In this document: positions 16,275 to 24,281 of the stretch, in pieces | How the letters are laid out: each line of letters begins with the position of its first letter | Position numbering within the stretch: position 1 is the stretch's first letter | NCBI GenBank assembly: GCA_023954375.1 | Contig: JAMLIC010000012.1 | Location: 155,118 to 219,117 of the forward strand | Direction of reading: 5' to 3' | DNA length: 64,000 nt | DNA from: Planctomycetota bacterium | GTDB taxonomy: Bacteria; Planctomycetota; J058 | Position numbers and translations under genes: made by a program | The notes under the pieces: model-generated | Databases searched by the model: none | What the model saw: only the letters and a program-made list of their open reading frames with translations | What the model was told of the DNA's origin: nothing

Positions 16275-19004
16275 TCAGGGGCGCGCCGCGTGCAGGAGCG
16301 CCTCGCGCAGCTCGGCCCGCGTCGGCGCGGCCATCCACCGGGGCTCGAGGTCCTCGTCGCTCACGACGAGCCGCGCCAGCTCGGATACGGCGCGCACGAG
16401 GTCGGCGCGGCGGTCCTGCGTGCCCACGACGACGAGCGCGCCCACGACGTGGGGCTGCTCGGCCGGCAGGACGATCCCGGGGCGGCTGCGGGCCACGAGC
16501 AGGGCCAGGCGGCCCTCGCCCGGGACGACCGCGCGCACGACGGCGAGGCAGCCCAGGGTGGTCGTCCGGGCGTGGTCGACCAGGGCCGCCGCCAGGACGT
16601 CGGGCGGCTGGCCGAGCCGCGGCGCGAGCTCGGGGCCGGCGAGCCCCAGCAGGTCGGGCAGCGTGGCCCGCGCCTCGAGGTCGAGGACGGCGGCGTCGAG
16701 GAGCAGGCCCTCGAGGAGGCCGCGCGCGGCGCCGTGGCGGTGGACGAGGGCGTGGACCACGTCGCCCGCGGTCGCGCGCCGGCCGGTGTGGAGGACGCGG
16801 GCCCCGTCCTCGCCCTCGAGGATCGCCGGCAGGAACGGGTCGCCGGCGGCGACGCGCGAGAGGGCCACGAGGGGGGACGCGTCGTCGGGCCGGAGCTGCA
16901 CCTCCACCCACTCGGCGTCGCCGGCGGCGACCCGCTCGTCCCAGGCGAGGAGGTCGATCGGCCCGAGGAACGCGCCGGGGAGCCCGTCGCCGGGCACCCG
17001 CCCGGGCGACCAGGCGGCGGCCTCGGGGACGTGGAGCTCCGCGCGCGCGACCGCGGCGGCGGCGGCGTTCACCTCCGGGGCGGAGGTGACCGCGAGCACC
17101 GCGGCCGCGTCCGCCGCGTGGGCCTGCGAGAGGACCACGTCCCGGGAGGGGTCGCCGTGGACGACCGCCAGCCCGTCCTGCGTCGCCGCGGCGCAGCGGC
17201 CGGCGTCCGGGTCCACGAGCCACACCGGCAGGCCGAGGGTCGAGAGGCGGCGCGCGATCGCGCGGGCGGTCGGCCCGGCGCCGACGAGGAGCACGCCGCG
17301 GCGCGCCGCCTCGGCGGGTGGCCGGCCCTCGCTCAGCGCCGCCAGGAGCTCGGTCCCCCTCGTGGCCTCGAGGACGCGCTCGCGCAGGTCGTCGTCGGCG
17401 AACGAGCGCGCCACGTCGTCCAGGATCGCCCACTGCGCCCCCTGGTCGGGCGCCGGCACGAGGACCATGACGACCACCTGCGCCGGCCGGCCGTCGGCGG
17501 CGTCGAAGTCGATCCCGACGGGCGACAGGCCGACCGCGACCGCCGGCCGCTCGAGCGCCGGGAGGCGCGCGTTGGGGACGGCGACGCCGCGGCCGAGGCC
17601 GGTCGGCATGAGCTCCTCGCGGCCGATCACGGCGCGGGCGACCTCGTCGGCCGTCAGCGGCGTGGCGGGCGCGAGCGCCCGGGCCAGCTCGCGGATCGCC
17701 TCCTCGCGCGTGCCGGCCGCCAGGCGGCGCACGAAGGCGCGCGGGACGACGAAGTCGCGGAAGCGCTGCGGGCGCGGCGGGCGCAGGACGCGCTGGATCA
17801 GCGGGCCGCTGGCGGCCGAGGTGACGAGCGCCATGACGACGAGGGCGACGAAGAGCCGCGGGTCGATCACGCCGTACTCGAGCGCCAGGAGGCCGAGGAT
17901 GATCTCCATGGCCCCGCGGGCGTTCATCCCCAGCCCGATCGCCCAGGCCTCCCGCGGTGGGGTCCCGGCCCAGCGCGCGCCGAGCCCGCAGCCGAGGAGC
18001 TTGCCGGCGGTCGCCAGGGCCAGGACGAGGAGCACGAGGCCCGGGTCGAACGCGCCCAGGAAGTCGACGCGCAGGCCGACGGTGGCGAAGAACAGCGGGG
18101 CGAAGAGCACGGCGACGAAGTGCTCGAGCGTGCGGCGGGTGTGCTCGCGCAGGTGGCCGGAGTCGCCGATCGCCACGCCGACGAGGAAGGTGCCGAAGAT
18201 CGCGTGCACGCCGATCCACTCGGTCGCGGCGGCGCCGAGGAGGGCCAGCACGAGCGACAGGCCGAGGACGCCGGCCGGGGCGCTGGCGTGGGCCTGCACC
18301 CAGGGGAGCGCGCGGTGGACGGCCCAGCGCAGGACGGTCAGCGAGAACGCGGCGAAGCCGAGGGTCAGGGCGATCACCGCCCCGATCGGCAGGCCGTGGT
18401 GGACGCCCAGGAGGCCCAGGATCAGCGCGAAGGCGATCCAGCCGACGAGGTCCTGCACGATCGCGGCGGCGACGATCGTCATGCCGAGGTCGGTGCGGAA
18501 GAGCTGCAGGTCGAGGAGCGTGCGGGCGATCACCGGCAGGGCCGAGATCGACAGGGCCGTGCCCAGGAACAGGGCCGAGATCAGCGGGTCGGCGCCCGGG
18601 GCCACGCCGAGGAGGGTGGGCGCCCACCAGGCGATCCCGAAGCCCAGCGCGAACGGCGCGGCGAGGCCCGTCACGCTGACGGTGAGCGCGACGCGCCCCT
18701 GGCGGCGCACGCGCTGGAGGTCGACCTCCAGGCCGGCGACGAGGAGGAACAGGGCCACCGAGACGGTGGCGATCCCGTCGAGCGCCAGCGCGGCGCCGCC
18801 CTCGCGCGGCAGGACGCGCGCGGCCAGGTCGGGCGCCAGGCGGCCGAACACGGTCGGCCCGAGGAGCACGCCGGCCAGGATCTCGCCGATCACCGCCGGC
18901 TGGCGCCAGCGGCGCGCCACCTCGCCCAGGAGCCGCGCCGCGGCGAGCAGCAGCGCCAGGGCCAGGAACAGGCCGGTGACCTCGTCGGGCGCCAGGCGGC
19001 TCAT
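16275..19004 (-). CDS. CPA2-type cation:proton antiporter with TrkA-N/RCK domain and two degenerate PTS EIIA-like domains
   Basis: The protein has 909 residues. The N-terminal 385 residues contain about 12 hydrophobic segments of a Na+/H+ antiporter (GEILAGVLLGPTVFG, ISALPVIARTLLD, GMNARGAMEIILG). A PTS EIIA type-2 (fructose/nitrogen) domain lies at about 418-550, but its usual G.A.PHAR motif reads GVAVPNAR, so the phosphorylated His is Asn. A Rossmann NAD-binding RCK/TrkA-N domain follows (GVLLVGAGPTARAIARRL, about 565-680). The last 140 residues look like a second EIIA domain; its equivalent site reads VVRAVVPGEG, with Arg at the His position. The membrane part exchanges K+ or Na+ for H+. 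The two EIIA parts probably act as structural or ligand sensors rather than phosphoacceptors. Confidence 0.88.
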   Translation of the reverse strand: MSRLAPDEVTGLFLALALLLAAARLLGEVARRWRQPAVIGEILAGVLLGPTVFGRLAPDLAARVLPREGGAALALDGIATVSVALFLLVAGLEVDLQRVRRQGRVALTVSVTGLAAPFALGFGIAWWAPTLLGVAPGADPLISALFLGTALSISALPVIARTLLDLQLFRTDLGMTIVAAAIVQDLVGWIAFALILGLLGVHHGLPIGAVIALTLGFAAFSLTVLRWAVHRALPWVQAHASAPAGVLGLSLVLALLGAAATEWIGVHAIFGTFLVGVAIGDSGHLREHTRRTLEHFVAVLFAPLFFATVGLRVDFLGAFDPGLVLLVLALATAGKLLGCGLGARWAGTPPREAWAIGLGMNARGAMEIILGLLALEYGVIDPRLFVALVVMALVTSAASGPLIQRVLRPPRPQRFRDFVVPRAFVRRLAAGTREEAIRELARALAPATPLTADEVARAVIGREELMPTGLGRGVAVPNARLPALERPAVAVGLSPVGIDFDAADGRPAQVVVMVLVPAPDQGAQWAILDDVARSFADDDLRERVLEATRGTELLAALSEGRPPAEAARRGVLLVGAGPTARAIARRLSTLGLPVWLVDPDAGRCAAATQDGLAVVHGDPSRDVVLSQAHAADAAAVLAVTSAPEVNAAAAAVARAELHVPEAAAWSPGRVPGDGLPGAFLGPIDLLAWDERVAAGDAEWVEVQLRPDDASPLVALSRVAAGDPFLPAILEGEDGARVLHTGRRATAGDVVHALVHRHGAARGLLEGLLLDAAVLDLEARATLPDLLGLAGPELAPRLGQPPDVLAAALVDHARTTTLGCLAVVRAVVPGEGRLALLVARSRPGIVLPAEQPHVVGALVVVGTQDRRADLVRAVSELARLVVSDEDLEPRWMAAPTRAELREALLHAARP

Positions 19005-19103
19005 GGGGACCCGTGTGTCTCACCGCGGGCCGGCGGGACGGCCACCCCGCGGGGCGGGGGCGAGGGGCGCAAGCGGTGTACCCGTGCGTTGCGATGCGCC
19101 AGG

Positions 19104-19210
19104 ACGGTCACCGAGGACACCGAGGGTGCACCGAGGACACCGAGAGGTCCTTTCACGTCAAGGAAGGCGCTCGGTGCCCCCGGTGTGTCCTCGGTGTCCT
19201 CGGTGACCGT
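19104..19210. repeat. Large intergenic inverted repeat (ctcggtg/caccgag family)
   Basis: The 22-nt arms acggtcaccgaggacacc... (19104-19125) and its exact reverse complement (19189-19210) flank a centre holding further, less perfect copies of caccgaggacaccgag and ctcggtgcccccggtg. A transcript would fold into a stem of more than 40 bp. Related but shorter forms occur at 51546-51574 (accacggaggac...gtcctccgtggt) and, as direct copies, near 59262-59300. It lies between the antiporter gene start and the stop of the next minus-strand gene. This kind of element is often a non-autonomous mobile palindrome; a terminator role is also possible. Confidence 0.8.
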
Positions 19211-19242
19211 TCTCTGCTCGTCAGATCAAGAGGTCGGCGCGG

Positions 19243-19929
19243 TCACTGGCGACCGTGCGCGGCCCCGAGGGTCCAGGCGACGAGGGCCTCTGCGGCGAGC
19301 CGCCAGACCGCGGCGGCGTCGTCCTTCGTCGCGGGGCCCGCGCCGCGCGCGAGGGAACGGACGGCGCCGGCGGCCAGCTGGCAGAGGTCCAGGGAGGCGG
19401 GCGCCTCGATCGTGTCGGCGGCGGCGGCGACGCAGACGGCCCACTGGAGCGCGTCCGCGCCGACTTCTTCGAACTCGCGATGGATCAGGTCGTACAGGTC
19501 CGCGGCCGCCTCGCTGGCCGCGGCGGCGCGCGGCTCCGACGGCGCCTCGAGCCAGGCCTCGGTCGCGGCGAGCGCCCGCGCCGCCGCGGCCGCGAGGTCG
19601 CCGGTCGCCCCGGCCGCGGCGAAGGTGGGCCGCGCGATCGCCAGGGCGGCGCGCACCTTCACCTCCGGCTCGAAGCGCCGCAGCCGTCGCCAGGGGTCGT
19701 CGCCCGTGAGGGCCTCGCGGACCCGGTCGAGCGCGCGGCCGAGGAGCCCGCGCGTCGGCGCCGGCAGCGCCCGCGCCGCGGCCGGATGACCGCAGGCGGC
19801 GGCGACCTCGAGCCTCGTCGGCGGGAGGGCGCCGGCGCGGACGCGCTCGCGCAGGAAGGCGGCCTCGTCGTCGACCGAGCCGCTCTGCCGCCAGCGGCGC
19901 TCGGCCTCGCGCAGCCTGCCGTCGCTCAC
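19243..19929 (-). CDS. Unknown helical protein; shares its N-terminal repeat motif with the integrated element's 41533-42156 product
   Basis: The protein has 228 residues, alanine-rich and helical. It starts at ATG 19929 with MSDGRLREAERRWRQSG, then LRERVRAGALPPTRLEVAAACGH. The second segment matches LAERVRTGDITRERLELAAYVG in the element gene at 41533-42156, so the two belong to one family defined by an ERV..G....RLE.AA..G helical pair. The rest, with VRAALAIARPTF and LYDLIHREFEEVGADALQWAV, does not match the element protein in length or detail. No catalytic motif is visible. The 102-bp gap before the miaE stop holds a stem-loop listed separately. Confidence 0.65.
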   Translation of the reverse strand: MSDGRLREAERRWRQSGSVDDEAAFLRERVRAGALPPTRLEVAAACGHPAAARALPAPTRGLLGRALDRVREALTGDDPWRRLRRFEPEVKVRAALAIARPTFAAAGATGDLAAAAARALAATEAWLEAPSEPRAAAASEAAADLYDLIHREFEEVGADALQWAVCVAAAADTIEAPASLDLCQLAAGAVRSLARGAGPATKDDAAAVWRLAAEALVAWTLGAAHGRQ

Positions 19930-19950
19930 GCGGTCACCGCGCTGGTTCGC

Positions 19951-19966
19951 GGGGGCTTACGCCCCC
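19951..19966 (-). terminator. Stem-loop downstream of miaE
   Basis: The hairpin gggggc-ttac-gccccc has a 6-bp perfect stem and sits 65 bp after the miaE stop in the minus direction. There is no U-tract, so it is only a candidate terminator. Confidence 0.3.
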
Positions 19967-20031
19967 ACGGTCCCCCCCGCGCTCGCGCGCTCTGCCGCTT
20001 CGAGGCCGGCATCAGCTCACGGCGAGCGCGG

Positions 20032-20598
20032 TCAATGCACCCGCGGCTCGATCGGCAGGCTGGCCACGACGTCGGCCTCGGCCTCGGCCAGCGCGGCCAG
20101 CCGCTCGGCGACGACCTCGGGCCGGTCGTACTCACGCGCGAGCCCGACGAAGAGCTTCTCGTGGCCGGCCTCGGCCTGGGCGAGCGTGGCGTAGAACTGG
20201 CGCAGGTCGGGGTCGGGCAGGGCGCCTGCGAGCAGGCCCAGGCGCTCGCACGAGCGCGCCTCGATCAGGGCGCTCACGAGGAGCAGGTCGGTCAGCCGGC
20301 CGGGGTCGGTCCGGCGCAGGTGCTTCCGGAGCGCCTGCGCGTAAGGGTCGCCGGGGTCGCGGCCGAGGGTCAGGCCGCGCGCGAGGAGGCGGTCGTAGAC
20401 CTGGCGGAAGTGGCCGAGCTCCTCCTGCGCGAGGCGCGCGCAGCGCTGGACGAGGCGCGCGCGGTCGGGGTAGGAGGCCACGAGCGACAGCGCCTGCGCG
20501 GCGGCCTTCTTCTCGCAGTGGGCGTGGTCCATGAGCACGCGGTCGAAGTCGCCGAGGGCCACCTCGAGCCAGCGCGGGTCCGTGGGCGCGCGGAGCAT
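20032..20598 (-). CDS. miaE: tRNA 2-methylthio-N6-isopentenyladenosine hydroxylase
   Basis: The protein has 188 residues, the length of the short MiaE form. The enzyme is a diiron monooxygenase that hydroxylates the isopentenyl group of ms2i6A37 in tRNA. The carboxylate/His iron ligands are visible in a ferritin-like pattern: DHAHCEKKAAAQAL, AQEELGHFRQVYDRL, SALIEARSCERLGLLAG and LAQAEAGHEKLFVGLA. Upstream by 9 bp in the minus direction is the stop of the membrane-anchored protein at 20608, so the two may be co-transcribed. The tRNA target implies miaA/miaB elsewhere. Confidence 0.93.
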   Translation of the reverse strand: MLRAPTDPRWLEVALGDFDRVLMDHAHCEKKAAAQALSLVASYPDRARLVQRCARLAQEELGHFRQVYDRLLARGLTLGRDPGDPYAQALRKHLRRTDPGRLTDLLLVSALIEARSCERLGLLAGALPDPDLRQFYATLAQAEAGHEKLFVGLAREYDRPEVVAERLAALAEAEADVVASLPIEPRVH

Positions 20599-20607
20599 GC
20601 GCTCAGT

Positions 20608-21996
20608 CTAGAGCCGGGCTGCGCGGATGACGACGACGGTGCGGACGCCCAGGTGCGGCGCGTCGTCGGGCCAGGGGAGGGCGGCGAGCGGCGCCAACCC
20701 CTCCGGCCAGTCGACGTCGTCGAGGCGCACCCGGCCCGCGACCGGGTCGCCCGCGCGGCGGTAGGCGTGGACGTCCAGGAGGTGGAGCCGCCGGCCGAGG
20801 TGCGGGCCGAGGGTGTCCTTGAGGGCCTGGAACGGGTGGCGGGCGAGGAGGGCCTCGAGGTCCTCCGGCGCGGCCCGGCCGGCGACGGCGACCGGGCCCG
20901 GGTGGACCTCGTAGGCGGTCGGCGCGTCGCCGCCGGCGGGCGGCGACCAGCGCACGACGTCCTCGCGCGGCGCCGCCGCGGCGTCGAGGAGCGGCGGCAG
21001 GACGAGGCCCACGGCCGGGCCGAGGGCCAGGCGCAGGGCGCGCTCGGGCGTCGGCGCCGTGGCGGCGAAGCCCAGGCGGAAGGTGCGCCGCTCGCCCTCG
21101 AGGTTCGCCTCGACCTCGAAGGCCACGCTCACGCGCTGCCCGTCGCGGGCGTAGGGCCAGGCCCGCACGCGCAGGGGCGCGCCCTCGATGGTGAAGCCGC
21201 CGTCCGGGTCGCGGCCCGCCCGCGCGCCGCGCGCCTCGAGCTCGGCGGCGAGCGCCGCCAGCGTGGCCTCGACCATGGCCGCCTCGAGGTCGGGCGGCGG
21301 CGCGGCGGGCGGCGGCGCCGCCGGCGGCGGAGAGATCGTGGCCAGCGCCAGGTCGAGGTGCTCCGGGGACGGCAGGAAGGCCAGCGCGAGCGACGTCTCC
21401 GCCGGGGCGGACTCGGCCGCCTCCCCGAGCGCCGCCACGAGCTCGAGCGCCTCCCTCGCCGTCGCGTCCGCGTCGTCGCCGCCCTCGAGGAACTCGGCCA
21501 GCGCGGCCTCGAGCTCGGCCTTCCCCTCGCCCTGCCAGCGGCGCAGGAGCGGCAGGAGCGCCGCCCTCAGCGGCCCGGCCTCGACGAGGTCCACGCGGCC
21601 GGCGAGCGGGTGCTGGACCTCGTCGAAGGTCGGCGCCTTGTGCGCGTCCACGTCGGCGTCGCGCGCCCCGACCCGCGGGAGCTCCTCGCCGGTCGCCGCG
21701 GCGAGCACGTCGAGGAGGTCCTGCCCGCAGGCGACGGGGAGGGCGCGCGGGGCGTCGACGCGCGGCCCGCCCTGGACCCAGGCGCGCAGGTCGGCCGCGG
21801 GCGCCTGGCCGACGACGAGCACGAGCGGCCGGTCGGGGTCGTAGGCGGCCGCCAGCCGGCGCGCCGCCTCGGCGGCGAGCGCCTGGCGGCGGGCCCGCTC
21901 CGCCGACTCGCCGCCACCGCCCGAGCCGGCGGAGGCGACCACCCACACGAGGAGCACGAGGAGGAGGAGCACGAGGACGATCGGGACCCAGGTCAC
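20608..21996 (-). CDS. Membrane-anchored protein of unknown function with N-terminal TM helix
   Basis: The protein has 462 residues. GTG 21996 is preferred as the start over the longer frame to 22041, because GGAGAG lies 5 nt upstream of it and the resulting protein begins directly with the transmembrane helix (VTWVPIVLVLLLLVLLVWVV). The longer frame would begin inside the palindrome at 22021-22050. A helical region with DRPLVLVVGQAPAADLRAWV follows, then an Ala/Pro linker near residue 205, and a beta-rich C-terminal half ending with GVRTVVVIRAARL. Cys content is low and no motif was recognised. It sits between the FHA-membrane gene and miaE. Confidence 0.65.
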   Translation of the reverse strand: MTWVPIVLVLLLLVLLVWVVASAGSGGGGESAERARRQALAAEAARRLAAAYDPDRPLVLVVGQAPAADLRAWVQGGPRVDAPRALPVACGQDLLDVLAAATGEELPRVGARDADVDAHKAPTFDEVQHPLAGRVDLVEAGPLRAALLPLLRRWQGEGKAELEAALAEFLEGGDDADATAREALELVAALGEAAESAPAETSLALAFLPSPEHLDLALATISPPPAAPPPAAPPPDLEAAMVEATLAALAAELEARGARAGRDPDGGFTIEGAPLRVRAWPYARDGQRVSVAFEVEANLEGERRTFRLGFAATAPTPERALRLALGPAVGLVLPPLLDAAAAPREDVVRWSPPAGGDAPTAYEVHPGPVAVAGRAAPEDLEALLARHPFQALKDTLGPHLGRRLHLLDVHAYRRAGDPVAGRVRLDDVDWPEGLAPLAALPWPDDAPHLGVRTVVVIRAARL

Positions 21997-22020
21997 GCGT
22001 ACTCTCCGTCCGGAACGCGC

Positions 22021-22050
22021 GCGAGGCCCGTGACGCGTCACGGGCCTCGC
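22021..22050 (-). terminator. Perfect 30-bp palindrome after the FHA-membrane gene
   Basis: The sequence gcgaggcccgtgacg is followed directly by its reverse complement, giving a 15-bp perfect stem with no loop bases. It lies 27 bp after the stop at 22077 in the minus direction, where an intrinsic terminator would be expected. A U-tract is missing, as is common at this GC content. A dyad operator for the gene beginning at 21996 is the alternative. Confidence 0.5.
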
Positions 22051-22076
22051 GGGAGGTGTCTATCGAGCGGGGTCGC

Positions 22077-23159
22077 TCAGAGCGAGATCCCCGCCTCCGC
22101 CGCGGCGGACGCGACCTCGTCGCGCTTGACGTCGTAGGCGAGGAAGAAGGCCGCCTGCACGGCGGGGAAGGTGATCAGCACGCCGATGCCGCAGCACAGC
22201 TGACCGATGAAGTTCACGATCCCGAGCACGATGAGCAGGATCAGCGTCTGGACGATGTTCTTCTTGCCGAACGCGATGCCCGCCTTGAGGGCGTTCATGA
22301 AGCCGATCCCCGGCTTGTCGACGATGATCGGGATCGCCCAGCAGGTGACGAGCACGGGGATGAAGCAGCACATGGCGCTCACGCCCACGAGGATCATCGT
22401 GATGTAGCGGTTCACGATGTCGTTGAACTTCAGCAGGTCGCCGATCCCGATCGGCTTCCCGCTCGACTGGAACTCCTTCACCGCCGCCATGTAGTTCGTG
22501 ACCAGGAGCGGCAGCGTCAGTGCGAACAGCAGGCCGACCAGGCCCGACACGAGGCCGATGATCCCCAGGAGGCTCAGCGGGAGCAGGCCCGTGTTGGCGC
22601 CGATGTTCACGCCGATGTTCAGCAGCCCGAGCAGCGCCATCGGCGCGGCCAGCGCCAGCGACGCCATCAAGTTCGCCTTGACGACCGAGATGCCGCCCTT
22701 GACCAGGTCGCCGAAGGGGAAGCCGGGCCCCGAGTGCTCGATCTTCGCCGGGCCGCCCTCGCCGCCGAAGCTCGCCGCCGCGGCGAAGGCGGCGCCGGCG
22801 TCGGCCTTCGCGCCGCCCGAGGCCGACCCGACCGGGCCGCCGACCGGCTGCGCGGCCGCCCCCCCGGCCGCCGGCTCGAGGACGAGGCGCGTGCCGCCGA
22901 CCTGGAACTCCTGGCCCAGCGCCACCGGCGCCTGACCCTGCACGACCTGCCCGCCGACGAGCGACCCGTGCTGCGAGCGGTTGCGCAGGACCGCCTGACC
23001 GCCCTCGACGACGATGTCGGCGTGGTTGCGGGAGAGCGTCGCGTCGTCGGGGACCGACAGGTTCGCCTCGGCGCCGCGGCCGATGACGAAGGGCTGACCG
23101 GGCGCGAGCTGGAAGACCTGGCCGGCCTTCGAGCCAGAGAGGACCCTCAGCTGGAACAT
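22077..23159 (-). CDS. FHA-domain protein with a polytopic membrane domain
   Basis: The protein has 360 residues. An FHA domain covers about 1-95: FQLAPGQPFVIGRGAEANL (the IGR of FHA), ATLSRNHADI (Ser-Arg-Asn-His phosphopeptide-binding core) and NRSQHGSLVGG. FHA domains bind phosphothreonine peptides, so this protein is a possible target or partner of the Ser/Thr kinases at 10073 and 14249. A Gly/Ala-rich linker (100-150) precedes about five or six hydrophobic segments (LLGLLNIGVNIG, GLVGLLFALTLPLLVTNYM, AMCCFIPVLVTCWAI, TLILLIVLGIVNFIGQLCCGIG) arranged like DUF4013/glycerophosphoryl-diesterase membrane domains. The role is inferred to be phospho-dependent membrane signalling. The palindrome at 22021-22050 follows the gene. 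Confidence 0.85.
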   Translation of the reverse strand: MFQLRVLSGSKAGQVFQLAPGQPFVIGRGAEANLSVPDDATLSRNHADIVVEGGQAVLRNRSQHGSLVGGQVVQGQAPVALGQEFQVGGTRLVLEPAAGGAAAQPVGGPVGSASGGAKADAGAAFAAAASFGGEGGPAKIEHSGPGFPFGDLVKGGISVVKANLMASLALAAPMALLGLLNIGVNIGANTGLLPLSLLGIIGLVSGLVGLLFALTLPLLVTNYMAAVKEFQSSGKPIGIGDLLKFNDIVNRYITMILVGVSAMCCFIPVLVTCWAIPIIVDKPGIGFMNALKAGIAFGKKNIVQTLILLIVLGIVNFIGQLCCGIGVLITFPAVQAAFFLAYDVKRDEVASAAAEAGISL

Positions 23160-23262
23160 GGTTTCCCCCGGCGGGAGGCCGGCTCCTGGAGCGGAGCCCG
23201 GCGGCCGCGGGGAGGAGTGATACCACACGGCCGGGCGGGGATGGGACCGCGCCGGAGGTGGG
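23160..23262. other. Spacer upstream of the FHA gene
   Basis: The 103 bp hold no gene. On the minus strand the FHA gene is preceded by a G/A-rich stretch compatible with a ribosome binding site. The half-site cggctcctgg / agcggagcccgg forms a short stem. No promoter could be assigned with confidence. Confidence 0.35.
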
Positions 23263-24159
23263 TCAGGTCTCCACGGACACGGTCCGCAGGCCCACGAGGT
23301 CGCCGTGCGCGTTGCGCCCGACGATGAACACGTCGATCGCCCCGAAGAGGTCGCCGGTGGTCGAGGGCCCCGCCCCCGGTGGGGCCACGCGGTAGACGCG
23401 GACGTCCGTGAGCCGGGCGCGCAGGAGCGCCTCGAGCCGCACGTGGCGCTCGACCTCCGCGGCCTCCTCCGGCGTCTCGTCGGGCTCGTGGCGCGTGCGC
23501 CAGCCGAGCGTGTCGCTCAGCGTGCGCTCCTCGGCCGGCCGCGCCGCCTCGACGCCGAGCGCCGCCTTGAAGTCGTCGAGGCTGGTCACGCGGTCGGCGG
23601 CGCCGTCGAGCTGCACCCACGTGAAGGGGTGGTCCGACTCGCTCAGCCAGAGCATGCCCGACGTCGCCGCCTCCAGCTCGGCGCGCAGGCGCAGGAGGTC
23701 CTGGTCGCGGGTCGTCGCGGCCGGCCGGTGCCCGTGGAGCTGCTCCCAGGCGCGTCCGCTCGAGTGGCCGCCGCGGATCGACGTCACGCGCCCGCCGCGC
23801 TCGTTCACCCGGTAGCGGATCGAGCTCTGGAGCGCTCCGGTCAGGCCGAGCGAGCCGGCGAGCCCGGCGTCCGTCCGGCGGACGCCGACGAGGTCGCCGC
23901 CCTGGAGGCGCGCGCTCAGGCGCGCGGCGCCGAAGCGGCCCGTGGAGACGTAGCGCCGGGCCGACCACGACCAGCGCACGTACTCGAGCGTCAGCGTCCC
24001 CTGGACGCGCCCCTGGGCGTCCTGCGTCAGCGTGGCGGCGCCGCGGTAGCGGCCGACGGGGTCCTGGCCGATCACGTCCCACGCGCCAGCGACGTCCGGG
24101 GCGGCGAGGGCCGGGGCGGCCAGGGTCAGGAGCAGGAGCGGGGCGGCGAGGCGTGTCAT
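23263..24159 (-). CDS. Secreted protein with a nuclease A inhibitor (NuiA)-like C-terminal domain
   Basis: The protein has 298 residues with a clear signal peptide (MTRLAAPLLLLTLAAPALA). Residues about 20-125 form a beta-rich domain (VAGAWDVIGQDPVGRYRG, GRVQGTLTLEYVRWSWS) like secreted avidin/lipocalin-type sheets. The C-terminal part (about 155-298) carries the NuiA-like pattern: SGMLWLSESDHPFTWV, a middle region of acidic helix (DETPEEAAEVERHVRLEA), then LTDVRVYRV, AIDVFIVGRNAHGDLVGL and RTVSVET at the end. NuiA of Anabaena inhibits a sugar-nonspecific nuclease. In this genome a secreted copy with an extra N-terminal domain would act outside the cytoplasm. The target nuclease is not visible nearby. 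Confidence 0.75.
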   Translation of the reverse strand: MTRLAAPLLLLTLAAPALAAPDVAGAWDVIGQDPVGRYRGAATLTQDAQGRVQGTLTLEYVRWSWSARRYVSTGRFGAARLSARLQGGDLVGVRRTDAGLAGSLGLTGALQSSIRYRVNERGGRVTSIRGGHSSGRAWEQLHGHRPAATTRDQDLLRLRAELEAATSGMLWLSESDHPFTWVQLDGAADRVTSLDDFKAALGVEAARPAEERTLSDTLGWRTRHEPDETPEEAAEVERHVRLEALLRARLTDVRVYRVAPPGAGPSTTGDLFGAIDVFIVGRNAHGDLVGLRTVSVET

Positions 24160-24281
24160 CGGCGCGGGTCTCCACGCCGGGCAAATCACACGGCGTGCCT
24201 CGCCGCAGGTCGTGGCGCGGGCCGGCCTCTTGACCCTGGCTTGGTGCCGGTGACACGCACGTGCCACCGATCATGGCGGAC
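24160..24281. other. Spacer between NuiA-like and prenyltransferase-fold genes
   Basis: The spacer is 122 bp with no coding potential recognised. It contains the local dyad ggtgacacgcacgtgccacc around 24250. Both flanking genes are on the minus strand. The promoter of the NuiA-like gene is expected here but no -10/-35 pair stood out. Confidence 0.35.
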
